The notes below the pieces were generated by a model that worked only from the letters and a program-made list of their open reading frames with translations, was not told the DNA's origin and made no database searches. Source: Acerihabitans sp015654925 (GTDB taxonomy: Bacteria; Pseudomonadota; Gammaproteobacteria; Enterobacterales; Enterobacteriaceae). Taken from it: a stretch of DNA of 64,000 nt. A program made the position numbers and the translations under genes. Below, one piece after another: positions 19,722 to 28,412 of this stretch (its first letter is position 1; the number at the start of each line of letters is the position of its first letter). The stretch lies in the NCBI RefSeq assembly GCF_047324175.1, contig NZ_CP178732.1, positions 5,580,001 to 5,644,000 of the forward strand, read 5' to 3'.

Positions 19722-20624
19722 TTACTGCTTGAGTTTGGGGTCGAGAGCATCACGCAGGCCGTCCCCCATCAAATTAAAGGCTAATACGGTGAGCAGGATA
19801 ATGAACCCCGGGAAGGTCACCACCCACCAGGCACTTTGCGCGAACTGCAACACATCGGCGAGCATGGTGCCCCACTCCGGTGTCGGCGGCTGCGCGCCCA
19901 TGCCCAGAAAGCCCAACGCGGCCATATCAAGGATGGCATTGGAGAACCCCAGCGATGCCTGCACGATCAGCGGCGCCAGACAGTTGGGAAGGATATTGAT
20001 AAACATCTGGCGCATTGGCCCGGCGCCGGCCACGCCGGAGGCGGTCACGTAATCGCGGTTCACCTCGCCGAGCACCGCCGCGCGCGTTAAACGCACATAG
20101 TGCGGCAGGGCGACGAACGTCAGCGCCAGCGAGGCGTTAACGATGGACGGGCCGAATACCGCCACCAGCACCAGGGCCAGCAGCAGGCTGGGCAGCGCCA
20201 GCATGATATCCACCACGCGCATGATGACCACGTCCACCAAACCGCCGATATAGCCGGACAGCAGGCCGAAAATCACCCCGAAAATCAGCGACAGCGCCAC
20301 CACCAGGCAGCCCACCAGCAGGGACAGACGCGCGCCGTACATCAGGCGGGTCAGGATATCGCGGCCGACATCGTCGGTGCCCAGGATAAACTGCCAGCTG
20401 CCGCCGTCCATCCAGACCGGCGGGCGCAGCAGCGCTTCGCGGAACTGCTCCGCCGGACCATGAGGCGCAAGCACCCCGGCGCCGATGGCGATAACAAACA
20501 TCAAAATGATATAAGCCAGGCCGATAACCGCGCCTTTATTACGTTTAAAATAATGCCAGAACTCCTGGAGCGGGGTCATGGGCTTCGGTGCGCCGGTCAC
20601 TACCGGCTCAGAGATTTCAGTCAT
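19722..20624 (-). CDS. dppC: Dipeptide ABC transporter permease DppC
   Basis: 300 residues, exactly the E. coli length. Six membrane helices and the EAA loop region ending ..VASGVAGAGPMRQMFINILPN, with the conserved AALGFLGMGAQPPTPEWG segment of DppC/OppC permeases. It forms the membrane channel with DppB. Confidence 0.97.
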   Translation of the reverse strand: MTEISEPVVTGAPKPMTPLQEFWHYFKRNKGAVIGLAYIILMFVIAIGAGVLAPHGPAEQFREALLRPPVWMDGGSWQFILGTDDVGRDILTRLMYGARLSLLVGCLVVALSLIFGVIFGLLSGYIGGLVDVVIMRVVDIMLALPSLLLALVLVAVFGPSIVNASLALTFVALPHYVRLTRAAVLGEVNRDYVTASGVAGAGPMRQMFINILPNCLAPLIVQASLGFSNAILDMAALGFLGMGAQPPTPEWGTMLADVLQFAQSAWWVVTFPGFIILLTVLAFNLMGDGLRDALDPKLKQ

Positions 20625-20635
20625 TTTCCATTCCC

Positions 20636-21655
20636 CTATTTCTTGTGGCGAATACGCGGGTTAACCACGCCGTACAGCACGTCCACCAGCAGATTCACCA
20701 CAATAATCAGGATCGCTACCAATAACACCCCACCCTGAACCACCGGATAATCCCGGCGTTGCAAGGCCTCGATCAGCCAGCGGCCCAAACCCGGCCAGGA
20801 GAAAATCGTCTCCGTCAGGATGGCGCCCGCCAGCAGGGTGCCGACCTGCAGGCCGATCACCGTGACTACCGGCAACAGCGCGTTACGCAGGGCATGGACA
20901 ATGATGACGCGCATCCGGCTCAGGCCTTTGGCGCGCGCGGTGCGGATATAATCTTCGCTCAGGACTTCCAGCATGGCCGAACGGGTCATGCGCACGATGA
21001 CCGCCAGCGGAATGGTGCCCAGCACGATCGCCGGCAGGATCATATGCATCACCGCGTCTTTAAAGTCCCCGGGCTGGCCCCAAAAAAAGGTATCGATCAG
21101 CATGAAGCCGGTCAGGGGCATGGTATCGTCCAGGAACACCGTATCCCCCACCCGGCCGGAAACCGGGGTGAGATTAAAGTGCACCGACACCAGCATGATA
21201 AGCATCATGCCCCACCAGAAAATCGGCATCGAGTAACCGGCCAGGGAAATACTGACCGCGGTGTGATCAAATAACGAACCGCGCTTTACTGCCGCCAGCA
21301 CCCCGGCGGGGATACCTACCAGCACGGCGAAAATCATCGCGCAAACACCCAGTTCCAGGGTCGCCTGGAAACGCGGCACGAATTCCTGCCAGACGGGGAT
21401 GCGGCTTTTAAGTGAAATACCCAGGTCACCGTGCAAAATGCCGATAACATAGTTGACGTATTGCTGAAATAACGGTTTATCCAGGCCTAACTGCGCCATC
21501 ATCTCTGCGTGGCGTTCCGGGGACATCCCGCGCTCGCCGGCCATGATCAATACCGGATCGCCGGGGATCATATGGACAAACGCAAACGTCAGCAAAGTAA
21601 TACCAATAAACGTCGGGATAACGAGTCCCAAACGTCGGAGTATGAACTGCAACAT
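20636..21655 (-). CDS. dppB: Dipeptide ABC transporter permease DppB
   Basis: 339 residues from the ATG at 21655, giving MLQFILRRLGLVIPTF as in E. coli; an upstream in-frame extension of 23 residues is not family-like. Membrane helices, GDLGISLKSRIPVW, and the EAA-type loop YIRTARAKGLSRMRVIIVHALRN are present. Twelve bases separate it from dppC. Confidence 0.97.
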   Translation of the reverse strand: MLQFILRRLGLVIPTFIGITLLTFAFVHMIPGDPVLIMAGERGMSPERHAEMMAQLGLDKPLFQQYVNYVIGILHGDLGISLKSRIPVWQEFVPRFQATLELGVCAMIFAVLVGIPAGVLAAVKRGSLFDHTAVSISLAGYSMPIFWWGMMLIMLVSVHFNLTPVSGRVGDTVFLDDTMPLTGFMLIDTFFWGQPGDFKDAVMHMILPAIVLGTIPLAVIVRMTRSAMLEVLSEDYIRTARAKGLSRMRVIIVHALRNALLPVVTVIGLQVGTLLAGAILTETIFSWPGLGRWLIEALQRRDYPVVQGGVLLVAILIIVVNLLVDVLYGVVNPRIRHKK

Positions 21656-21764
21656 ATTCCGAACTCTCTGTTTCTGTAAAAAGTTTACCCGGACGCGTGA
21701 AGCGGCCGGGTTATCAAAGCTCACATCTTCAGGATTCCCCCCGTGGCCTCGCTGGCGCGATACC

Positions 21765-21819
21765 TTCCCCGGTGCGGCACCGGGGAATACTCCCGCTTCC
21801 TCGCATGGGTGGAGGAAGC
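21765..21819. repeat. Two strong hairpins in the dppA-dppB intergenic region
   Basis: Hairpin 1 at 21765-21787: 10-bp perfect stem TTCCCCGGTG/CACCGGGGAA with a 3-nt loop. Hairpin 2 at 21795-21819: 8-bp stem GCTTCCTC/GAGGAAGC. They lie in the roughly 200-bp gap after dppA. Such structures usually protect the upstream message or partly end transcription, so that the binding protein is made in excess over the membrane parts. Confidence 0.7.
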
Positions 21820-21851
21820 TCCCTTGAGGGATATGGGGGGTTAAATGACCT

Positions 21852-23459
21852 TTAGTCTAAAGATACGTTCTCGAAATGATGTTTACCCAATGGATCGACC
21901 ACATATCCTTTGACTTCTTTACGCACCGGTTCGTATACCGTTGAATGGGCAACGATTAACGCCGGCGCCTGATCGTGCATCACCACTTGAGCCTGCTTGT
22001 ACAGGTCAATGCGTTTTGCATGATCGGAGGTGCTGCGGGCCGGTTGAATCAGATCTTCAAACGGTTTGTAGCACCATCTTGAGTAGTTGGAGCCGTCTTT
22101 AGCCGCATCGCAGCTAAACAGGGTGGCGAAGAAGTTGTCCGGATCCCCATTGTCCCCGGTCCAGCCCATCATAACGGACTGATGTTCGCCGGCTTTGGCA
22201 CGCTTGAGGTATTCGCCCCATTCGTAGCTGACGATCTTGGCTTTAACGCCGATTTTCGCCCAGTCGGACTGGATCAGTTCCGCCATGCGGCGGGCATTGG
22301 GGTTATAGGGACGCTGAACCGGCATCGCCCACAAATCGATGGAGAAACCGTCCGGCAATCCCGCTTCTTTCAGCAGTTCCTTCGCTTTGGCCGGATCGTA
22401 AGCATAATCCTGCACCGCGTCGTTATAACTCCACATGGTCGGCGGAATCAGGTTTTTAGCCGGCTGGCCGGCGCCCTGGTAAACCGCGTCGATGATGGCG
22501 GATTTATTGACGGCGGTAATCAGCGCCTGGCGAACCTTCAGGTTATCCAGCGGTTTTTTCTCGACGTTGAACGCCAGATAGCCGACGTTCAGCCCGGGCT
22601 GTTCCATCAAATTGATGGTTTTATCTTCTTTCATGCGCGCGATATCGGCCGGATTGGGATACGGCATAATCTGGCATTCGTTTTTCTGCAATTTGGCATA
22701 CCGTACCGAGGCGTCCGGCGTAATGGAGAACACCAGGCGATCGATTTTCGGTTTGGTGCCCCAGTAGTTTTCGAACGCTTTGTACAGGATGCGGGAGTCT
22801 TTCTGGTATTGCAGCAGTTGGAACGGACCGGTACCGATAGGGTTAAGATCGATTTTTTCCGGCGTGCCTGCTTTTTGCATCGAATCCGCATACTGGGCGG
22901 ACATAATGGAAGCAAAATCCATGGCCAGGTCGGCCAGGAATGGGGACTCTTCGCGGGTCAGATTAAAGCGGACGGTATAATCATCGACTTTTTCGACGCT
23001 GCCGATCAAATCGCCCATGCCCATGCCGTCAAAATACTCGTAGTTGCCGCCGGATACTTTATGGTACGGGTTGTTGGCGTCTTTCTGCCGCATAAAGGAG
23101 AAGATCACATCGTCGGCGTTAAAATCGCGGGTCGGTTTGAAATCTTTGCTTTCCTGCCATTTCACACCCTTGCGCAAATGGAAGGTGTAAGCCTTGCCAT
23201 CGGCGCTGATTTCCCATTTTTCCGCCAGGCTCGGAATCACTTCCGTGGTGCCCAGTTTAAAATCGACCAGACGGTTATAGATCGGCACGGAACTGGCATC
23301 AAAACTGGTGCCAGAGGTAAATAGCTGCGGGTTAAACCCTTCAGGCGAGCCCTCTGAACAATACACCAGAGTTTTTGCCTGAACGCTGGCCGCCACGGCT
23401 AAAGCCGCCAGGCTAATGCCGACCTTCAGTATCCCTGATTTGGTCAAGGAAATTGTCAT
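21852..23459 (-). CDS. dppA: Periplasmic dipeptide-binding protein DppA
   Basis: 535 residues from the ATG at 23459, preceded by GGAG seven bases upstream; the open frame extends further but the signal peptide MTISLTKSGILKVGISLAAL... (cleaved after VQA) begins here. Mature part starts KTLVYCSEGSPEGFNPQLFTSG, typical of SBP family 5 dipeptide-binding proteins, and ends GKHHFENVSLD. Captures di- and tripeptides, delta-aminolevulinate and haem in E. coli. First gene of the operon. Confidence 0.97.
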   Translation of the reverse strand: MTISLTKSGILKVGISLAALAVAASVQAKTLVYCSEGSPEGFNPQLFTSGTSFDASSVPIYNRLVDFKLGTTEVIPSLAEKWEISADGKAYTFHLRKGVKWQESKDFKPTRDFNADDVIFSFMRQKDANNPYHKVSGGNYEYFDGMGMGDLIGSVEKVDDYTVRFNLTREESPFLADLAMDFASIMSAQYADSMQKAGTPEKIDLNPIGTGPFQLLQYQKDSRILYKAFENYWGTKPKIDRLVFSITPDASVRYAKLQKNECQIMPYPNPADIARMKEDKTINLMEQPGLNVGYLAFNVEKKPLDNLKVRQALITAVNKSAIIDAVYQGAGQPAKNLIPPTMWSYNDAVQDYAYDPAKAKELLKEAGLPDGFSIDLWAMPVQRPYNPNARRMAELIQSDWAKIGVKAKIVSYEWGEYLKRAKAGEHQSVMMGWTGDNGDPDNFFATLFSCDAAKDGSNYSRWCYKPFEDLIQPARSTSDHAKRIDLYKQAQVVMHDQAPALIVAHSTVYEPVRKEVKGYVVDPLGKHHFENVSLD

Positions 23460-24209
23460 CGTTATGCTCCATTGTATGATGTGATGTTGTGTGTTGTACG
23501 GCCAGACGCTGTTTTTTTTAGTGCTGCGGTCTGTGCAGTTATGCCTTGCGGCATCAGAACTGAAGAAGGGAAATTTGCCGGAGCGCCTGGTGAAAAGCAC
23601 CGACCGACATGTTGAATGTGCGGACCCATCCAAACAATCCTTTGCCCCTCCTGACTTCCGAGGCTCCCAATTTGGCAACAGTTTGCCAATACGTCAATAT
23701 AACCAGTAAGGATTTACAAATTTCGTGATGTCCGTCGAGCGCACATAAACCACAGGCGTATGGCGGAAAAAATAGCACGATCGGCAGTGGTTAAGGTAAT
23801 AACCTGAAGTATTTCACTATGTGACAAAATTTTAATAGTCATACATTCTAATTAAAAACAAAAAATATTTTTTTCCGAATGGCGAATATATGAACTCTTG
23901 TTTCATAATTTTCACATAAAGGCAGGTTAAAATGCTGTGATTTATTTGAGTTAATGCCCACATCCACAGCTCTCGTCCATGATTTGCCAAACTATCTGCG
24001 CATTATAAATAAACGTTATGACTATCCATAAGCATATCATAGGATCACCCACTACCAATATCCGCACCTACGATATATTCAGCTGATTTAATTATCAATT
24101 TTAGCCGGCGACCGCGACCTGCGGACCGCGGTGCTCCTCCCGGCGGCCTGAAATGGCCTAGCGGGCGCAAAGTGTATTTAGCCTATGGGAAATAGCCGTC
24201 TTTTTACCG
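23460..24209. other. 750-bp AT-rich region upstream of dppA, left boundary of the accessory block
   Basis: No gene is convincing here. The part at 23780-24080 is clearly AT-richer (runs of A and T near 23850-23880) than the coding DNA on both sides. It must contain the dppA promoter, since dppA is read leftwards, and it marks where the E. coli-like order is broken: in E. coli proK follows dppA directly. Confidence 0.6.
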
Positions 24210-25385
24210 CTAGAATTTCTTTACTTCGATATGCCATTTCTTTAGGGCGTAATAAAGTTGCCTGGGCGTAATATTCAGCAAACGGGCGGCCTTGGCTTTT
24301 ACCCCGCCGCTTTTTTCCAAAGCCGCGACCAGGCGATAGCGGATAGCCTCGTCATCGGCGTAGGACGCGCGCTTTGCCATCGGCTGGGCATTGCAGGCGC
24401 CCGGCTGCCATAACGGGGCGGCCTGCACGGCCGTCGCCCCGGCGCCTGGCCTGGGAAGGCCGGCGTCCGGCTGCTGAGTGATTTTTTGATTCAAATGCTG
24501 CCGATAGCAGCGGCCGGATAAACACGGCAGTTGAGGGATAGCGTTGCCCACGGCCTGCAAAGCGGCATGTTCAAGGCAATTCTCCAAATCGCGCACATTG
24601 CCCGGCCAGTGGCATAAATAGAGAGGCGCCAACGCGGCCTCGGCCATCGATAAATGCAGGCCGTTAAGGCGGTTATAGCGTTCAAAGAAATAATCCACCA
24701 ATCCGGGGATATCTTCTTTACGATCCCGCAGGGAGGGAAGATTAATCGTGGCAATATGGATGCGATAATAGAGTTCGGCTAAAAATTCCCCCTGCACCAT
24801 CATTTGCTCAAGATTTTTCTCCGTGGCGCAAATAATACGTACGTTGCTGGCAAAAGTATGCGGGCTGCCCAGGGGTTTATATACCTGCTCTTGCAGCAGG
24901 CGCAGCAGACGTTTTTGCAACGATAGCGAGAAGTGGCCGACTTCGCTGATAAACAACGTCCCCCCCGCCGCCAGGGAAATATCGCCGGGATATTGCGCCG
25001 GCGGCTGTGCGGCGTTCGGTAAAAAACCGCTGTCAAAACCGAACAACTCCCGCATAATCTCTTCATTATTCAGGTAGTCGCAGCAGACCTTGATAAACGG
25101 ACCGGCGCGATTTTGCGACTGGCCATGGATGGCGCGGGCGATAATATCCTTGCCGGTGCCCGGCTCGCCGCGCAGTAAGACCGCCGAACGGGTAGGCGCT
25201 ATTTTGGCCACCGCCGACATAATGCGTTTCATGGTAAAAGAGCGGGTAATGATCCGGTCGACTTCATGCTTTCCGGCGGCCTTGCGCGCGCGCGGGCCCG
25301 TGCGTGGGCCAAGATTATCGGCGCAATGCGCGATGGTGATGCTTTCTTTTATGCCCTCCCCGCCGGGATCTTCCGTCCTGGTCAT
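24210..25385 (-). CDS. NifA-like regulator lacking GAF domain, GAFTGA loop and Walker B aspartate, with oxygen-sensor cysteine motif
   Basis: 391 residues, ATG one base after the anfA stop with GGAG in front, so coupled to anfA. Seen: N-terminal ~50 residues without a sensor domain; AAA+ core with Walker A GEPGTGKD (73-80); at the sigma-54 contact loop DSGFLPNA stands where EKGAFTGA is expected (118-125); Walker B reads TLFISEVG (Ser for Asp); sensor I has ATEKN; arginine-finger region LPSLRDRKEDI is kept. C258-x11-C270-x17-C288-x4-C293 closely follows the C-x11-C-x19-C-x4-C motif of oxygen-sensitive NifA. C-terminal Fis-type HTH (about 362-385, KAKAARLLNITPRQLYYALKK) is intact. Inference: it binds DNA but cannot activate sigma-54; it may antagonise or modulate AnfA, or be a decaying paralogue. 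Confidence 0.85.
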   Translation of the reverse strand: MTRTEDPGGEGIKESITIAHCADNLGPRTGPRARKAAGKHEVDRIITRSFTMKRIMSAVAKIAPTRSAVLLRGEPGTGKDIIARAIHGQSQNRAGPFIKVCCDYLNNEEIMRELFGFDSGFLPNAAQPPAQYPGDISLAAGGTLFISEVGHFSLSLQKRLLRLLQEQVYKPLGSPHTFASNVRIICATEKNLEQMMVQGEFLAELYYRIHIATINLPSLRDRKEDIPGLVDYFFERYNRLNGLHLSMAEAALAPLYLCHWPGNVRDLENCLEHAALQAVGNAIPQLPCLSGRCYRQHLNQKITQQPDAGLPRPGAGATAVQAAPLWQPGACNAQPMAKRASYADDEAIRYRLVAALEKSGGVKAKAARLLNITPRQLYYALKKWHIEVKKF

Positions 25386-25386
25386 C

Positions 25387-27006
25387 TTAATCTCCGCACC
25401 GGTAGCTTTTGTAATTCAATTGATATTTCGCCATGCGCAGGCCAAGCATGCGGCGGGTCAGGCCCAGTTGGGCGGCCGCCTTGGACATATTGCCCTGGTG
25501 GCGCGCCAGCGATTCGACGATGATTTCGTACTCCATCCGGGATAAGCGCGCCTCCAGGCCCGCTTGGTCGCCGAGTTCGCCCAACGCGGCCGGTTGCAAC
25601 GAGTTGGGCAAATTATAGCTGTGGATAACGCCGTCTTCCGCCAGCAGCACCGCCCGCTCCATCAGGTTTTCCAGCTCCCGCACATTGCCCGGCCAGTCGT
25701 AGCCCAGCAATAAATTCAGCGCGGGGGTGGCGATGGCCGGTACCTCCACCTGCTGCTCTTTGGCAAACCAGGCGTTGAAATGATCGGCCAGTATCAGGAT
25801 ATCGTTGCCCCGTTCACGCAGCGGCGGAATAATAATCGGGAAAACATTCAGCCGGTAAAACAGATCCTCGCGAAATGTCCCCTGGGCGACCATGTCGGTT
25901 AAATCGCAGTGGGTGGCCGCCAATATCCGCACGTTAACCTTTATCGACTCATTACTGCCCAAACGCTCAAAGCAGCGCTCCTGGATCACCCGCAGCAGCT
26001 TGGCCTGAGCCGGGGGCGAAAGCTCGCCCACTTCATCCAGAAAAATAGTGCCGCCATCGGCTTCTTCAAATCGCCCTGCCCGGCGGGCCACCGCGCCGGT
26101 AAAAGCGCCTTTTTCATGGCCGAACAGCTCGCTTTCAATCACGCTTTCCGGCAAAGAAGCGCAGTTGAATTTGACGAAAGGCCCGCTGGCGCAACTGCTA
26201 TTGTAATGGATGGCGCTGGCGACCCGTTCTTTGCCCACCCCGCTCTCGCCGAGAATCAATACCGTCGTCCGGGCGCGGCTGACCTTTTCAATCATCCGGT
26301 ATACCGACTGCATGGCCTTGGAGTTGCCGATAATATTCGCCGGCTTGAATTTTTCCTTTAATTCATGGTTAAGCCGGGCGTGCTGATCCTGCAACACCTG
26401 TTTATGGGCGCGCTCCAGAAGATGCAGTTCCACCGCCTGGGCGATAGTTGTGGCGATAATGGCCAGCACTTCCAGATCCAGATAGAGCAACTGCCGGTTA
26501 TTGTATAAACGTTCGACCCCGATGGTGCCCATGACTTTCATGCCGCGCATAATGGGCACGCAAATAAACGACAGCCGGCCGTCCTGGGTTTTATCCCAGC
26601 TACCGGTGCGATTAAGGAATAGAGGTTCATCGGCGATCAGCGGTACGATAATGGGCTGCCTGGTTTCCACGACTTTACCGGTAATGCCTTCCCCCGGATA
26701 ATAAACGCCCTTTTCAATTTCCTCCGGCGATAAACCGAAGCTTTCATGGATAAAAATCTGATCGCAGCTGGCGTCATAAAGGGAAATCATCGCCCTGGTG
26801 ACCTGCAAATGTTTTTGCATCAGTTCAAGCACCAGTTTTAAGGTCTTGGATAAGGAGCCGCCGACGCTCACCACTTTACTGACTTCCGAGAGCAAAGGCA
26901 GCAGTTCGGAGCGGCATTCACCCAGTTGGCAGGTAAAAGAGAGCGACTCGGCCAACGATGGCCGGGTTGGAATGGGTTTAATCATGGCATTCTTCACAAG
27001 CTTCAT
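25387..27006 (-). CDS. anfA: Sigma-54-dependent activator of the Fe-only nitrogenase, AnfA
   Basis: 539 residues from the ATG at 27006, chosen because GGAGAG lies 5 bases upstream; the frame extends 22 codons further without support. N-terminus has C26-x4-C31, resembling the cysteine pair described near the N-terminus of AnfA/VnfA. GAF domain about 45-195; AAA+ domain with Walker A GESGVGKE (253-260), intact GAFTGA (300-305), Walker B TIFLDEVGE; C-terminal Fis-type HTH (NMSKAAAQLGLTRRMLGLRMAK). It activates anfHDGK with RpoN. A ModE box lies about 95 bases upstream. Unlike its downstream neighbour it has all residues needed for activation. Confidence 0.94.
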   Translation of the reverse strand: MKLVKNAMIKPIPTRPSLAESLSFTCQLGECRSELLPLLSEVSKVVSVGGSLSKTLKLVLELMQKHLQVTRAMISLYDASCDQIFIHESFGLSPEEIEKGVYYPGEGITGKVVETRQPIIVPLIADEPLFLNRTGSWDKTQDGRLSFICVPIMRGMKVMGTIGVERLYNNRQLLYLDLEVLAIIATTIAQAVELHLLERAHKQVLQDQHARLNHELKEKFKPANIIGNSKAMQSVYRMIEKVSRARTTVLILGESGVGKERVASAIHYNSSCASGPFVKFNCASLPESVIESELFGHEKGAFTGAVARRAGRFEEADGGTIFLDEVGELSPPAQAKLLRVIQERCFERLGSNESIKVNVRILAATHCDLTDMVAQGTFREDLFYRLNVFPIIIPPLRERGNDILILADHFNAWFAKEQQVEVPAIATPALNLLLGYDWPGNVRELENLMERAVLLAEDGVIHSYNLPNSLQPAALGELGDQAGLEARLSRMEYEIIVESLARHQGNMSKAAAQLGLTRRMLGLRMAKYQLNYKSYRCGD

Positions 27007-27100
27007 GACCCTCTCCTGGGCGATTACCGCCGACGGCAACAGCATGGTGATATTGAACTGTAAATGGTGCAAATGAGGGGCCAGAACGGTTTATCCGCCA

Positions 27101-27126
27101 TCGTTATATAATAAAATATATAACGA
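27101..27126 (-). promoter_or_regulatory. ModE (Mo) box upstream of anfA
   Basis: TCGTTATATA, six bases (ATAAAA), TATATAACGA: a perfect 10-base inverted repeat, almost identical to the E. coli ModE site (half-site CGnTATATA with 6-base spacing). It lies 95 bases before the anfA ATG; the TATA-rich half may overlap the -10 element. Molybdate-loaded ModE would repress anfA here, as the ModE homologues MopA and MopB do at anfA of Rhodobacter capsulatus. Confidence 0.9.
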
Positions 27127-27186
27127 CATGATTTACCATTACATTCTTGACGGCGGCGCGGCGGGCGCCGGTGCGATTGGCGGTGG

Positions 27187-27214
27187 GCCGGTTGTCTCAA
27201 AAGCGACAACCGGC
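27187..27214 (-). terminator. Stem-loop after anfO
   Basis: Perfect 10-bp stem GCCGGTTGTC/GACAACCGGC with an 8-base loop, about 40 bases beyond the anfO stop and before the anfA promoter. No U-tract, so it may be a weak terminator or an mRNA end stabiliser for the anfHDGK operon. Confidence 0.45.
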
Positions 27215-27252
27215 GGTTGGCATTGTTGGGTTTAATACGTCGGGATACTGGG

Positions 27253-27882
27253 CTAAGACCCGGGCGGCGTGGGAAACACCACCGCATAACAGCGGCCGTC
27301 AGCGGTTTTCCCTATATCCACGGCCAGCTTCAAGCGCGGGAACTCACGCTTGAACCATTTGGGCACATGGTCGCAGACAATGGCGATTTTCTCGAACGGG
27401 GTGTGTTGGAAAAACGGCAGCAATACCTGTTTTGAGGTAAGCGCGCCGTCGCTTTGCAGGGCGTCGATCAAATTAAGCCGGTACTCCCCCGGCGCCTCGC
27501 CCGGTTGGATAAAGCGCCCGGGCGCAGTTGCCGTCAAGGCCGATGCCCTGCCGGCTTGCTCCGCTACCCGCTGCTGGATTTGCTGCAAGAAAAATTCCGG
27601 TTCGCCGGCAAGACGCCACATCACGATACCCATGCCGTCAAAAAACGACAGCAGCGCACCGGTAATGGAGCGGGCCACAAAATGGCGGCACCCGGCCAGA
27701 TCCGCCAGCATGGACAGGGTTCGGGTCCTGATTTCAGTCAGTCCCATTCCGTCGTCCAGAGCAAAGGGGATATCCCGCACCGGCCGCCATCCGGCCGGGG
27801 ACGATTCGAAGACCCTGACCGTGCCGGGCTGGTAAAGCGAGGCGGTCCGGCCGTCCGGGTCAATAAATACCGCTATTTTCAT
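27253..27882 (-). CDS. anfO: Fe-only nitrogenase accessory protein AnfO
   Basis: 209 residues starting MKIAVFIDPDGRTASLYQPG, the typical opening of AnfO (about 200-215 residues in other diazotrophs), with the conserved LADLAGCRHFVARSITGALLSFFDGMGIVMW core. AnfO is found only with anfHDGK clusters and is needed for full Fe-nitrogenase-dependent growth; its chemistry is not established. It is the last gene of the anf structural operon, 11 bases after the preceding gene. Confidence 0.88.
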   Translation of the reverse strand: MKIAVFIDPDGRTASLYQPGTVRVFESSPAGWRPVRDIPFALDDGMGLTEIRTRTLSMLADLAGCRHFVARSITGALLSFFDGMGIVMWRLAGEPEFFLQQIQQRVAEQAGRASALTATAPGRFIQPGEAPGEYRLNLIDALQSDGALTSKQVLLPFFQHTPFEKIAIVCDHVPKWFKREFPRLKLAVDIGKTADGRCYAVVFPTPPGS

Positions 27883-27893
27883 AGATATCTCCC

Positions 27894-28400
27894 CTAAAAA
27901 CCGTGTTTTTTGCCCTTCATCGAGACGACATCAACGCGCAATACCCGTGTGGCCCGCAGGTTTTCCGGCGGGAATTGCCAGGCTTTATCGCTAAAGCGCG
28001 CCACGATCAGGTTCAGGGCGGCGATCTTCTCCTGCTCCTGTTCAATAAAGACCGCTTTGCCAAAACCGATTACCGTACGGTGCCGGGCCTCGAAGTTACA
28101 AATAACCTCGCTTTCCACCACGCCGTGTTCCGTTGATATGGCAAAGCACAGGTTATTATTTTGTTTAATGATGGCTATTTTGGTGCCGGCCCTGGCCGAA
28201 TGGAAATAGAGCGCGCTGCCGTCCCAGGCATAAAATACCGGCACCATAAACGGCATATCGCCATCTGCCAACGCGATATACATCACTTTCGAGGAAGCCA
28301 ATATCTCATCGATTTCCGCCCGGTCGGTGATTTCCCGGTCATCCCGGCGCATGGCGCCGTGGGGATGCCCCTGCGCGGGGTGCGCTGTTATCGGGTGCAT
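27894..28400 (-). CDS. Pyridoxamine-phosphate-oxidase-like split-barrel protein in the anf operon
   Basis: 168 residues; the ATG at 28400 has AGAGG upstream. After a His/Pro-rich 20-residue lead it shows the FMN-binding split-barrel pattern: ITDRAEIDEILASSKVMYIALADGDMPFMVPVFYAWDGSALYFHSA, then ...KTAIIKQNNNLCFAI and GFGKAVFIEQEQEK. Relatives bind flavin or haem and some reduce small molecules. Placed between the HEPN-like gene and anfO with 12-base spacings, so co-transcribed with the nitrogenase. A role in protecting or supplying electrons to the Fe protein is possible but unproven. It is not the haem-FAD oxidase Anf3 as far as I can tell. Confidence 0.8.
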   Translation of the reverse strand: MHPITAHPAQGHPHGAMRRDDREITDRAEIDEILASSKVMYIALADGDMPFMVPVFYAWDGSALYFHSARAGTKIAIIKQNNNLCFAISTEHGVVESEVICNFEARHRTVIGFGKAVFIEQEQEKIAALNLIVARFSDKAWQFPPENLRATRVLRVDVVSMKGKKHGF

Positions 28401-28412
28401 ATGATCCTCTGA

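Noticed and set aside
22182..23324. 380-codon open frame antisense to dppA
   Set aside because: It lies entirely opposite a well-identified gene, has no ribosome site or family likeness, and is explained by the GC-rich codon use of dppA.
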